Shown in pieces: positions 28,736-38,940 of a DNA stretch of 64,000 nucleotides (its first letter is position 1; the number at the start of each line of letters is the position of its first letter). This DNA is from Porticoccaceae bacterium (GTDB taxonomy: Bacteria > Pseudomonadota > Gammaproteobacteria > Pseudomonadales > Porticoccaceae): positions 62,001-126,000 of the forward strand of contig BPKH01000007.1 of NCBI GenBank assembly GCA_026005035.1, in the 5' to 3' direction. A program made the position numbers and the translations under genes. The notes under the pieces are model-generated. The model saw nothing but the letters and a program-made list of their open reading frames with translations. It made no database searches and was not told the DNA's origin.

Positions 28736-29906
28736 TCAGCCTAAGCGGGACTTGAAGTCTCGGTAGTCGAAGCGGCGCACCAGTTCGAGTTCGTCGGTGC
28801 GGGAGTCCCACAGGGCGATGGCGGGCAGGCGCACGCCGTTGAAGGTGGTGGTCTTGACCATGGTGTAGTGGGCCATGTCGTCGAACAACAGGCGCTGGCC
28901 CACGCGGAGCGGTTCGGGAAAGCTGTAGTCGCCGATCACGTCGCCGGCCAGACAGGTCAGGCCCCCCAGCCGGTAGCGGTAGGGGTCTCCTCGGGCAGGC
29001 CCGCCCCGTGGATTTCGGGGCGATAGGGCATCTCCAGGGTGTCCGGCATGTGGCAAGTGGCGGAGACGTCGAGGATCGCCTGGGGCCGGTCGGTGTAGGT
29101 GACGTCCAGCACCTCCGCCACCAGCACTCCGGAGCGGATCGCCACCGCCTCGCCCGGTTCCAGGTAGACCTCCACCCCGTAGCGGCTTTTCAAGCGGCGG
29201 ATCGCCTCCACCAGGTCGTCCACTTGGTAGCCCGGGCGGGTGATGTGGTGGCCGCCGCCGAGGTTGAGCCACTCCATGCGCGACAGGAATTCGCCGAACT
29301 TCTCCTCCACCGCCGCCAGGGTCCGCGCGAGGGGCGGGAAGTCCTGCTCGCACAGGGTGTGGAAGTGCAGCCCGCTGATGCCCGCAGAGGTCCTGGCCGG
29401 CGAAGCGGGCGCGGGGAATGCCGAGGCGCGAGCCGGGCGCACAGGGGTCGTAGAGGGGGACCGTCCCCTCCGAGTGCTCGGGGTTGACGCGCAGCCCGGC
29501 GCGCAGTTCCGGGCGGCGGGCCCGGCCTGCTCGAAGAGGGGCCGAAAGCGGTGCCACTGCTCGAAGGAGTTGAACACCACGTGGTGGGCGAAGGTGAGGA
29601 TCTCCGCCAGCTCGTCCGGCGGATACGCGGCGGCGAAGGACGTGGATCTCGCCGCCGTACTCCTCCTGGCCGAGCCGCGCCTCGAAGAGGCCGCTGGCGC
29701 AGATCCCGGACAGGTAGCGGGCGGTGAGGGGGCCGAGCCGCCACAGGGCGAAGGCCTTGAGGGCGGCGAGCACCTTGGCGCCGCTTTCCGCCTGGACCCG
29801 GGCCAGCCACCGCCAGGTTCTCTTCCACCACCGCGCGGTCCACGACGAAGCAGGGCGATGGCACCCGGTGGGGATCGAAGCGGGCGAAAGTGGTGGCGCG
29901 CAACAC
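28736..29906 (-). pseudogene. nspC: carboxynorspermidine decarboxylase, five frameshifts
   Basis: Encodes a PLP decarboxylase of the alanine-racemase fold that makes (nor)spermidine from carboxy(nor)spermidine. Read through three frames it is a complete 389-residue protein: SPCFVVDRAVVEENLA, then KVLAALKAFALWRLG (PLP Lys), GEIHV, then AAAYPPDELAEILTFAHHVVFNS, LRVNPEHSEGTVPLYDPCAPGSRLG, GISGLHFHTLCEQDFPPL, LNLGGGHHITRPGYQVDDL, LEPGEAVAIRSG, CLAGDVIGDYSF and DDMAHYTMVKTTTFNGV. Joins lie near 29810, 29640, 29505, 29390 and 28985. The net shift is one base, so every conserved motif survives. The partner dehydrogenase and arginine decarboxylase are 6-9 kb away on the same strand. Confidence 0.85.
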
Positions 29907-30047
29907 GAGGCGACTCCCGACGGGAAGCGCCCATTATACCGGCCTCGCCCACTCGCCCCTCCTTCCCTTTGGTAGAATGTCCCGCCACGCGAGGGTGCGG
30001 TTCCACCGCCCAGGACGCCGGGCCTCCACCGGGAACGAGGCAGCACC

Positions 30048-30479
30048 ATGTCCCCACTGCGCGCACTGCTCCTCGCCGCCACCCTGGTGGCGGCTCCCGC
30101 CCTCGGCGCCGACCTCGCCACGCCCGAAGCGGCGCGGGATCACGCCAACGGGATCCTGTTGGACATCGGCCAGAATCGCCTGGCGGACGCCTGGGTCAAG
30201 ATGAAGGCCCACACCACCATTCCCCCGGGGCGCATCGACGCCTTCGCCGAGAGCTATCGCCAGGCGGTGCAGCAGACCCTCAAATACTACGGTCCGTCGG
30301 TGGGGATGGAGCTGTTGCGCGCCGAGCTCGCCGGCGAGTCGCTGCTCCATTTGACCTACCTGGTGAAGTACGAGGTCACCGGGGTCCTGTGGAACCTCAC
30401 CTTCTACAAGGCCCGCGATCGGTGGATGCTCACCGACTTCAACTACGACATCAACCTCACGAGCCTCTTTCAGCGATGA
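30048..30479 (+). CDS. Exported protein of unknown function
   Basis: A 143-residue protein with a cleavable signal peptide (SPLRALLLAATLVAAPALGA). The mature part is a small alpha/beta domain: a helix (EAARDHANGILLDIGQNRLADAWVKMK), a loop and two amphipathic strands ending YKARDRWMLTDFNYD. The pattern of one helix followed by strands that end with a Trp and Asp resembles NTF2-like or DUF3887-type periplasmic folds, but I do not recognise a family with certainty. It overlaps the YbjN gene start by four bases, so the two are made together. Confidence 0.7.
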   Translation: MSPLRALLLAATLVAAPALGADLATPEAARDHANGILLDIGQNRLADAWVKMKAHTTIPPGRIDAFAESYRQAVQQTLKYYGPSVGMELLRAELAGESLLHLTYLVKYEVTGVLWNLTFYKARDRWMLTDFNYDINLTSLFQR

Positions 30480-30946
30480 GCATCGTCAAATCCTTTTCCG
30501 ACGCCGTTCTCAAGACCTGGCTCAACGAGCTCGGCCTGGAACACTATCTGTGCGACGAGTGCCGCGGCCTCCACCTGGTGGAGATGCAGTCCAAGGAGGG
30601 GGTGGCCGAATGCCGCCTCTTCGCCGAGGAGTGGGGCTTTCTGCTCAGCACCGAGTTCCAGATCCGCCCCTCGGCGCTCATGACCGTGCTGGCGGAGATC
30701 GGCCCACTCAACGTCGACTACCCCACGCTGAAGATCTTCCTCGACACCGAGGACGACGGCGTCCCCTACCTGGTCGCCTCGGCCACCGCCTACACGGGGG
30801 CGGGGATGACCGAGGGGCAATTTGCCCTGTTCGTCACCACCTCCCTCGAGATGACGAACCGCCTCCTCGGGGAGTTGGCGGAAATGAACTGCCTCTATCT
30901 GGAGGAGGACGCCGAGAACCCGGCGCCCGCCTCGATGCTTCACTGA
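30476..30946 (+). CDS. YbjN domain-containing protein
   Basis: A 156-residue cytoplasmic protein. It starts with KSFSDAVLKTWLNELGLEHYLCDECRGLHL and has ECRLFAEEWGFLLSTEFQIRPSALMTVLAEIGPLN, like the YbjN/T3SS-chaperone-like fold. YbjN in E. coli is linked to stress and motility; the biochemical role is unknown. Its ATG overlaps the upstream stop (ATGA), and it converges with the next gene with a seven-base overlap. Confidence 0.75.
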   Translation: MSIVKSFSDAVLKTWLNELGLEHYLCDECRGLHLVEMQSKEGVAECRLFAEEWGFLLSTEFQIRPSALMTVLAEIGPLNVDYPTLKIFLDTEDDGVPYLVASATAYTGAGMTEGQFALFVTTSLEMTNRLLGELAEMNCLYLEEDAENPAPASMLH

Positions 30947-31323
30947 GGCCGGTCGGGCACCTTGAAGTAGATGCGCAAGGGGAGCTCCGCCCGCCGGCCC
31001 AGGTAGAGGACGAGGCCGTAGTGGTCGCGATCGTAGTCGGCCACCCAGCGGTAGCGTACCGGCAGAGACTCCTCTTCCCCCTCGCCGCGCCGCCCCACCA
31101 CCACGATTTCCTCCACCTGCGCCGGCTCGCCCACCTGGGTCTTGGGCACCGCCACCCCGATGCGCAGCTCCTCGCCCTCCCGCTCCACGGAGCGCACCTC
31201 GGCGCCCAGGGCGGCGTCGGCGCTGCCCGCGCGGGGCTCGATCCAGTCGGTGGCCACCTCCGCCGCGAGCAGTGGCAGGGCGGCGCCCAGGGTGGCGACC
31301 AGCAGGAGGACTCGGCAAGCCAT
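30940..31323 (-). CDS. Exported protein of unknown function
   Basis: A 127-residue protein with a signal peptide (ACRVLLLVATLGAALPLLAA) and a mature part of alternating strands: REGEELRIGVAVPKTQVGEP, EEIVVVGRRGEGEEE, RYRWVADYDRDHYGLVLYLGRR, LPLRIYFKVPDRP. It is rich in Arg and Glu with no Cys in the mature region and probably folds as a small periplasmic beta-sandwich. I do not recognise a family. It faces the YbjN gene and is followed upstream by the repeat-bearing gap. Confidence 0.65.
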   Translation of the reverse strand: MACRVLLLVATLGAALPLLAAEVATDWIEPRAGSADAALGAEVRSVEREGEELRIGVAVPKTQVGEPAQVEEIVVVGRRGEGEEESLPVRYRWVADYDRDHYGLVLYLGRRAELPLRIYFKVPDRPQ

Positions 31324-31437
31324 GGCACGTCTCCGCGAGGGGTGAAGGCTCGCCCATGATAGCCCAGATCGGCAGACCGGTTCGCCGCAACCCGGCGCCG
31401 GACCGGTTCCGTCGGCCGCGAGCCCGACGCCTGGCAT

Positions 31438-31465
31438 GCGCCCGCTCACCCCGGGTTGCGGCGCC
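31438..31465 (+). repeat. 28-bp direct repeat, copy 1
   Basis: An exact 28-base sequence with the core CACCCCGGGTTGCGGC, repeated at 31566-31593 on the same strand. The copies start 128 bases apart and flank the REP-like hairpin, so the whole may be one composite extragenic element or remnants of two. Confidence 0.75.
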
Positions 31466-31511
31466 TCGCGCTTCCACCCGGGCTGCGCTCGACATCCTGC
31501 CGTCGGCGCAG

Positions 31512-31538
31512 CCCGGATGGAGCGAAGCGGAATCCGGG
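31512..31538 (+). repeat. REP-like extragenic hairpin
   Basis: CCCGGAT at 31512-31518 pairs exactly with ATCCGGG at 31532-31538 around a 13-base loop with GGAGCGAAGCGGA. This stem-loop text is typical of a repeated extragenic family seen in many GC-rich gammaproteobacteria. Only one intact hairpin lies in this window, so copy number cannot be judged here. Confidence 0.65.
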
Positions 31539-31565
31539 AAGCGACCCCCGATGATCGGCCAGCAC

Positions 31566-31593
31566 GCGCCCGCTCACCCCGGGTTGCGGCGCC
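31566..31593 (+). repeat. 28-bp direct repeat, copy 2
   Basis: Exact second copy of the sequence at 31438-31465, followed by GCC and a short C-rich tail. The bases downstream differ from those after copy 1, so the repeat boundary is sharp on the right. Confidence 0.75.
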
Positions 31594-31755
31594 GCCCCTC
31601 CACTCCGGGCGACCAACGACCTCGCGCCGTTCGCGCCGCCCCGGTGGCGCGCCGAGGGCTGCAAGTTCCGACACCCCCTGCCGACCCGGGACGGGTCCCT
31701 TGACGATGCCCCACCCGCGGTCGACAATCCGCCCTCCAGCGCGTCCCGCCGCCCC

Positions 31756-33568
31756 ATGAAGCCACTGCGCCCCCTCCTGCTCGCCCTGCTGCTTGCGGGC
31801 AGTCCCCTCTGCCTGGGCGCAGCCTGGCTCAGCGTGCCGCTGCGGGTGCCCGACGGGCTGCTCGCCGAGCTCCTCGCCCGCGAGCTGCCCGGTGCCGGGG
31901 CGCCGCTTCCCCTGTCGGCCGATCCCGCCGGCTGCAACCAGCTGGTGGTGGCCGAGCCGCGTTTGCGCTCGGAGGCGCCGCAGGGACTGGGCTTCGAAGC
32001 GCGGCTCGCCGCCCGGGGCGGCACGCCCTTGGGCGGCCGCTGCTTGCCGCTCTTCCGCTGGGAGGGGACCTTCTCCGCCGTGCTCGCCCCCTGGGTGGGC
32101 GAAGACGGCGGCCGGCTGGGGTTTACCGTGCTCTCCTCGGCACTGCGCCCCGACGACGGGGCGAGCCCGCTGCCGGGGGTTCTCTGGGACTGGGTCAAAG
32201 CCTATGTCCACCCCCGGCTCGAAGCCCTGCGGCTCGATCTGGAACCGCCGCGGCGGGCGGTGCGGGAGCTGCTCGCCTCCCTGGCCCCGCGCGATCCCGC
32301 CCTCGCCGAGGCGCTTGGAATCGGCGCGCTTTGCGGCGGTGCGCGCGCTGGCCGACGGCCTCGAGGTGGAGCTCGCCTTCGCCCTGCCCGCCTTGCCCCC
32401 GCCCCCCGCCGGCGGCGACGGCACCCCTCAGCGAAGAGGAGCTCGCCGCCTGGGAGGCCGCCTGGCAGGCGTGGGACGCCTTTTTCACCTGGTTGATCCT
32501 CGACCTGGGCGAAACTCTCGGGGTCGATCCCCAGCTGCGCGCGGCCCTGGCGGAAGTGCTGCTCGAGGCCCGCTACGACCTGCGGCGGGCCCTGGAGGGG
32601 ACGGCGGCGAGGCGACCCGGTGCGCGAGCTCTTCCAGCGCAGCTGGGCCCGGCTCGCCCCGCTGCTGCGGGGAAGCCTCGCCCGCCAACCGGCCCTCGCC
32701 GGGGCGTCGCTCTTGTCCTTCGTCACCGCGGCCGACGCCCTGGCGGCGGTGGATGCGGCCACCGCCGGCAGCGGTTGGCGGTTGGACGCTGCCACCCCTG
32801 CGCGCCCTGGCGCGCCTCGTCGATCCGGCGGTGGGCGAGGAGGCGCTGCGCTATCGGGAAGGGGTGAATCCGGCCCTGCGCGCCCTCCTCGGCCTGCCCC
32901 CGGAACTGCCGGAACCCCCTCCCATCGAGGGCGGCCAGTCGCTGCGCCTGCCCGGCATCCCGCCCGCCCGCGCCGCCGTCGACCCGGCGGAGCGGCTCCA
33001 GCACTGGCTGCCCGCGCGCGATGACCTGGACCTATACCTGGCGGCGGTGGGCCAGCTCTTCGACCGCATCGCCGAGGAGGAATTGGCCCGCGGCAAGGTG
33101 CCGCGGGAGGCGGCCGAGGTGTACCGCAACGCCCTGCTTGCCACCGCCTGGCAGGAATCCTGTTGGCGGCACTGGGAGCGGCGGGAACGGCAGCTGGTGC
33201 CACTGCGCTCGAGCGCCGGGTCGGTGGGGCTCATGCAGGTCAACGAGCGGGTCTGGCGCGGCGTCTACGATCCCGACCGCCTGCGCCGGGAAGTGGCCTA
33301 CAACGCTCGGGCCGGCAACGAGATCCTGGTGCTCTACCTGGTGGACTACGCCTGGCGGCGCGGCGAGCACCAGGCCACCGGGCGCCTGGAGAACCTGGCG
33401 CGGGCCGCCTACAGCATGTACAACGGCGGCCCCGGCGCGCTGACCCGCTACCGGCGGCCCGACGCGCCGCCGCGCGCCCGGCGCGTCGACCGCAACTTTT
33501 ACGCCAAGTACCTGGCGGTGGTCCGCGACGGCCCGCGGGCGGTGCGCAGCTGTTACGCGCCGTCCTGA
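31756..33568 (+). pseudogene. Exported lytic transglycosylase (SLT domain), four frameshifts
   Basis: About 602 residues when joined. It begins with a signal peptide (KPLRPLLLALLLAGSPLCLGA). The C-terminal 190 residues are an SLT-type lytic transglycosylase domain: ATAWQESCWRHWERRE with the catalytic Glu, RSSAGSVGLMQVNERVW, NARAGNEILVLYLVDYAW and NLARAAYSMYNGGPGAL, ending with Cys near the C-terminus. The first 400 residues are a helical region I do not recognise. Frames change near 32316, 32415, 32610 and 32790, each by the equivalent of one extra base, so four indels of the same sense occur within 480 nt. It overlaps the slipin gene tail to tail by 16 nt. Confidence 0.78.
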
Positions 33569-34320
33569 GGGCTGCGCCGCACCAGCTGGTCGAGGAAGTC
33601 CACCGGGATGGGAAAGACCACGGTGGAAGTCTTTTCGCCGGCGATCTCGGTGAGGGTCTGGAGGTAGCGCAACTGGAAGGACTGGGGCTGGCCGGCCAGG
33701 ATGGTGGCCGCTTGGGCGAGCTTTTCCGCCGCCTGCAGCTCCCCTTCGGCGTGGATCACCTTGGCGCGCCGCTCCCGCTCCGCCTCGGCCTGGCGGGCGA
33801 TGGCGCGGATCATGCTCTCGTTGAGGTCGACGTGCTTGATCTCCACGTTGGAGACCTTCACGCCCCAGGCGTCGGTCTGCTGGTCGAGGATCTCCTGGAT
33901 GTCGGAGTTGAGCTTGTCCCGCTGCGCCAGCATGTCGTCGAGCTCATGCTGGCCGAGCACCGAGCGCAGGGTGGTCTGGGCCAACTGGCTGGTGGCTTCC
34001 AGGTAGTTCTCCACGTTGATGATCGCCTTTTGGGGGTCCACCACCCGGAAATAGACCACCGCGTTGACCTGCACCGAGACGTTGTCGCGGGAGATCACGT
34101 CCTGGGTGGGCACGTCCATCACCAGGGTGCGCAGATCGACGCGCACCACCTGCTGGACCACCGGGATGACGATCACCAGCCCCGGCCCCTTCACCTTGTA
34201 GAAGCGGCCGAGGAGGAAGACCACGCCCCGCTCGTACTCGCGGAAGACGCGAAAGGCGGAGAGCAGCAGCGCTGCGAGGAGGACGAGAAAGGTGAGGCTG
34301 AAGTAGCCCATGGCGCTCAC
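33553..34320 (-). CDS. slipin/stomatin-like SPFH protein
   Basis: A 255-residue SPFH protein. An N-terminal membrane helix ([17 protein letters not shown]) is followed by the SPFH core: [60 protein letters not shown], and a coiled-coil region with [25 protein letters not shown]. It starts at an ATG whose codon overlaps the stop of nfeD. SPFH and NfeD proteins pair in many bacteria and archaea, where the membrane-bound protease cleaves the slipin; here both genes are coupled on one transcript. Confidence 0.93.
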   Translation of the reverse strand: MSAMGYFSLTFLVLLAALLLSAFRVFREYERGVVFLLGRFYKVKGPGLVIVIPVVQQVVRVDLRTLVMDVPTQDVISRDNVSVQVNAVVYFRVVDPQKAIINVENYLEATSQLAQTTLRSVLGQHELDDMLAQRDKLNSDIQEILDQQTDAWGVKVSNVEIKHVDLNESMIRAIARQAEAERERRAKVIHAEGELQAAEKLAQAATILAGQPQSFQLRYLQTLTEIAGEKTSTVVFPIPVDFLDQLVRRSPQDGA

Positions 34321-35639
34321 TCCTTGGTCACGATCAGTCTGAGTCCGCGGCCGCCGGCGACGCGTACCCGCTCGCCGGGAACCAGGGGTTCACTCGCCTC
34401 CGCCTGCCACAGCTCGCCAGCCACCCGCACCAGGTAGTGATCGCGGCGCACGTCCACGACCTCGCCCGGCTGGCCCACTAGGGCGTCGACGCCCACCGGC
34501 GCGGGTCGCTGGCGGGTGCGGGCGAAGAGCGCCGCCACGGCGAGGAAAAAGGCACCGCTCGCGGCGGTGGCGCCCAGCACCACCGGCAGGGCGATGCGGA
34601 AGGCGGGCAGCTCGCTGTCGAAGAGCATGAGGGAGCCCACCAGAAAGGCGACCAGGCCGCCGATTCCCAGGGCGCCGAAGCTGGGCGAGAGGGCCTCGGC
34701 CACCATCAAGGCGACGCCGAGCAGGAGCAGCCCCAGCGCCGAGTAGCTCACCGGCAGGAGCTGGAAGGCGTACAGGGCGAGCAGCAGGCAGATGGCGCCG
34801 GCGATCCCGGCGGCCCCGATTCCCGGGTTCGAGAACTCGAGCACCAGCCCGTAGAGGCCGGCGAGGAGCAGCAGGTAGGCCACCGAGGGATCGGTGATCA
34901 CCGCGAGGAAGCGGGTCCGCCAGTCGGGCCGCACGTCCTCCACGGGTGCGTCGCGGGTCTCCAGGGTGAGGGTGCGCTCCTTCACCTGCACCGTCCGGCC
35001 GTGGGCCTGGGCGAGGAGGTCGTCCAGGTCGCGGGCGAGGATTTCGACCACCCCGAGCTCGAGGGCCTCCGCCGCGGTGAGGGTGGCCGCCTCCGCCACC
35101 GCTCGGTCGGCCCACTCGGCGTTGCGGCCGCGCAGCTTGGCGAGCCCCCGCAGGTAGGCGCGGGCGTCGTTGACCGCCTTGTCGCGCAGCGCCTGGGCGT
35201 TGCCGGGCGCCCCCTTCTCGGGCCGCGCGGCGGGCTCCCCGTGAGGGGCGCGGCCGCCGCCGTCGCCGAGCAGCTGCACCGGGGTGGCGGCGCCGATGCT
35301 GGTGGCCGGCGCCATGGCCGCCAGGTGGGTGGCGTAGACCACGTAGGTGCCGGCGCTGGCGGCGCGGGCGCCGCTCGGCGCCACGTAGCCGATGACCGGC
35401 AGATCGGCGGCGAGGATCGCCTCCACCACCTCCCGCATGCTGGCCTCGAGCCCCCCGGGGGTGTCGATTTGGATCACCACCGCGCCGGCCTGGGCTGCCT
35501 CGGCTCGGCGCAGGCCGCGCACCAGGTGATCGGCGGTGGCCGGCCCAAGAGGGCCCTCGAGGTGCAACAGCCACACGGCGCCGCCCGCCCCGGCGGGGGA
35601 GGCGGCGGCGAGCAAGAGGGCGAGCAGCCAGGGGCGCAT
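34317..35639 (-). CDS. nfeD: NfeD family membrane-bound serine protease
   Basis: A 440-residue ClpP-class protease with a signal peptide, a ClpP-fold domain ([23 protein letters not shown], then [29 protein letters not shown] with the nucleophile Ser in AASAG), four to five membrane helices and a C-terminal OB-fold ([31 protein letters not shown]). This is the long NfeD1b type. It overlaps the slipin gene by four bases and acts on it as a STOPP pair. Length is typical. Confidence 0.93.
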   Translation of the reverse strand: MRPWLLALLLAAASPAGAGGAVWLLHLEGPLGPATADHLVRGLRRAEAAQAGAVVIQIDTPGGLEASMREVVEAILAADLPVIGYVAPSGARAASAGTYVVYATHLAAMAPATSIGAATPVQLLGDGGGRAPHGEPAARPEKGAPGNAQALRDKAVNDARAYLRGLAKLRGRNAEWADRAVAEAATLTAAEALELGVVEILARDLDDLLAQAHGRTVQVKERTLTLETRDAPVEDVRPDWRTRFLAVITDPSVAYLLLLAGLYGLVLEFSNPGIGAAGIAGAICLLLALYAFQLLPVSYSALGLLLLGVALMVAEALSPSFGALGIGGLVAFLVGSLMLFDSELPAFRIALPVVLGATAASGAFFLAVAALFARTRQRPAPVGVDALVGQPGEVVDVRRDHYLVRVAGELWQAEASEPLVPGERVRVAGGRGLRLIVTKE

Positions 35640-35683
35640 GGCCCTAAGCTTAGGGCACGGCGGTTCGCCGCGCTACGGCTTCC

Positions 35684-36892
35684 TTAGTGTTCTTCGAAGC
35701 GAAAGTCTTCGATCAGCTTCCAGGGCAGGCCGTAGCGGTTGAGATCGGCCATGAAGGGATCGGGGTCGAGCTGCTCCAGGTTCCACACCCCGGAGCGGCG
35801 CCAGGTGCCCTCGAGGATCAGCTTGGCGCCGATCATCGCCGGCACCCCGGTGGTGTAAGAGATGGCCTGGGAGCCCACCTCCCGATAGCAGGCCTGGTGG
35901 TCGCAGATGTTGTAGACGAACGCGCTCTTGGGCGCCCCGTCCTTGACGCCGGTGACCACGCAGCCGATGCAGGTCTTGCCCCGGGTGCGCGGTCCCAGGC
36001 TCGCCGGGTCGGGCAGGAGCGCCTTGAGGAACTGGATCGGCACGATCTGCTGGCCCTCGAACTCCACCGGGTCGATCCGCGTGAGTCCCACGTTCTGCAG
36101 CACCTCCAGGTGCTTGAGGTAGTTGTCGCTGAAGCTCATCCAAAACTGCGCGCGGCGCAGGCTGGGGAAGTTGGCCACCAGGGATTCCAGCTCCTCGTGG
36201 TACATCCGGTAGATGGGAAAGGTGCCCACCCCTTCGGGGCAGGTGAAGAGCACCTTGCGCGACAGAGGGGGAGTGGTGACGAAGCGGCCCTCTTCCCAGT
36301 GGCGGCAGGGGGCGGTGACCTCGCGGAGGTTGATCTCCGGGTTGAAGTTGGTGGCGAAGGGGTGGCCGTGGTCGCCGCCGTTGACGTCGATGATATCCAG
36401 GGTGTGGATCTCGTCGAAGTGGTGCTTGGCGAGCCAGGCGGTGAAGACGTTGGTGACCCCGGGATCGAAGCCCGAGCCGAGCAGGGCCATGAGGCCGGCT
36501 CGCTCGTAGCGCTCCCGGTAGGCCCACTGCCACTTGTATTCGAAGCGGGCGGTGTCCGGCGGCTCGTAGTTGGCGGTGTCCAGGTAGTCCACCCCCGCCG
36601 CCAGGCAGGCGTCCATGATCGCCAGGTCCTGGTAGGGCAGGGCGACGTTGATCACCAGGGACGGACGCTCGGCTTCGAGCAGGGCGGTGAGGGCGGGGAC
36701 GTCCTCGGCGTCCACCGCCGCGGTGCGGATCTCGCGCCCGGTGCGCGCTTTGACCGCGGCGGCGATGGCCTCGCACTTGGCCCGGGTGCGGCTGGCGAGC
36801 AGGATCTCCTCGAACACCTCCGGCACCTGGGCGCACTTGTGGGCCACCACGTTGCCGACGCCGCCGGCACCGATGATCATGACCTTGGGCAT
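35684..36892 (-). CDS. nspA: carboxynorspermidine/carboxyspermidine dehydrogenase (saccharopine dehydrogenase family)
   Basis: A 402-residue reductase that condenses a diamine with aspartate semialdehyde. The Rossmann start VMIIGAGGVGNVVAHKCAQ is followed by LVINVALPYQDLAIMDACLAAGVDYLDTANYE, GSGFDPGVTNVFTAWLAKHHF and HTLDIIDVNGGDHGHPFATNFNPEINLREV, all hallmarks of this branch and not of lysine saccharopine dehydrogenases. It follows speA by 41 nt. Together with the decarboxylase at 28736-29906 it gives spermidine from putrescine without S-adenosylmethionine decarboxylase. Confidence 0.92.
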   Translation of the reverse strand: MPKVMIIGAGGVGNVVAHKCAQVPEVFEEILLASRTRAKCEAIAAAVKARTGREIRTAAVDAEDVPALTALLEAERPSLVINVALPYQDLAIMDACLAAGVDYLDTANYEPPDTARFEYKWQWAYRERYERAGLMALLGSGFDPGVTNVFTAWLAKHHFDEIHTLDIIDVNGGDHGHPFATNFNPEINLREVTAPCRHWEEGRFVTTPPLSRKVLFTCPEGVGTFPIYRMYHEELESLVANFPSLRRAQFWMSFSDNYLKHLEVLQNVGLTRIDPVEFEGQQIVPIQFLKALLPDPASLGPRTRGKTCIGCVVTGVKDGAPKSAFVYNICDHQACYREVGSQAISYTTGVPAMIGAKLILEGTWRRSGVWNLEQLDPDPFMADLNRYGLPWKLIEDFRFEEH

Positions 36893-36933
36893 GGTTTCGT
36901 CCTCCGTAAGGGGGGAGTCAGGGGCGAAGCCCA

Positions 36934-38850
<1,917 letters not shown>

Positions 38851-38940
38851 GATGCCTCCCCCTCGCCGCAAAAGAAAGCGACCCCGGCCGCCGGCCGGCA
38901 GGTCGCGTGGGGCGCGGCAATGGTAGTACAAGGTCGAGCG

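Larger units (their letters stand above)
31324..31755. other. Gene-free 432-bp gap with repeats
   Basis: The longest non-coding stretch of the window. It holds a 9-bp direct repeat (31375-31383 and 31401-31409), a 28-bp exact direct repeat (31438-31465 and 31566-31593) and a REP-like hairpin (31512-31538). Open frames across it on both strands lack family resemblance and are made of repeat sequence. It separates two converging expression units and probably serves as a spacer with repeated extragenic elements. Confidence 0.6.

Noticed and set aside
28736-29906. Programmed ribosomal frameshifting in nspC
   Set aside because: Five shifts of both senses without slippery sites or a fixed stimulator cannot be programmed; sequence error or decay is simpler.
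31446-32198. A 250-residue minus-strand open frame across the repeat gap
   Set aside because: Its sequence is produced by the 28-bp repeats and the hairpin, with no family resemblance, and it opposes the transglycosylase signal peptide region.
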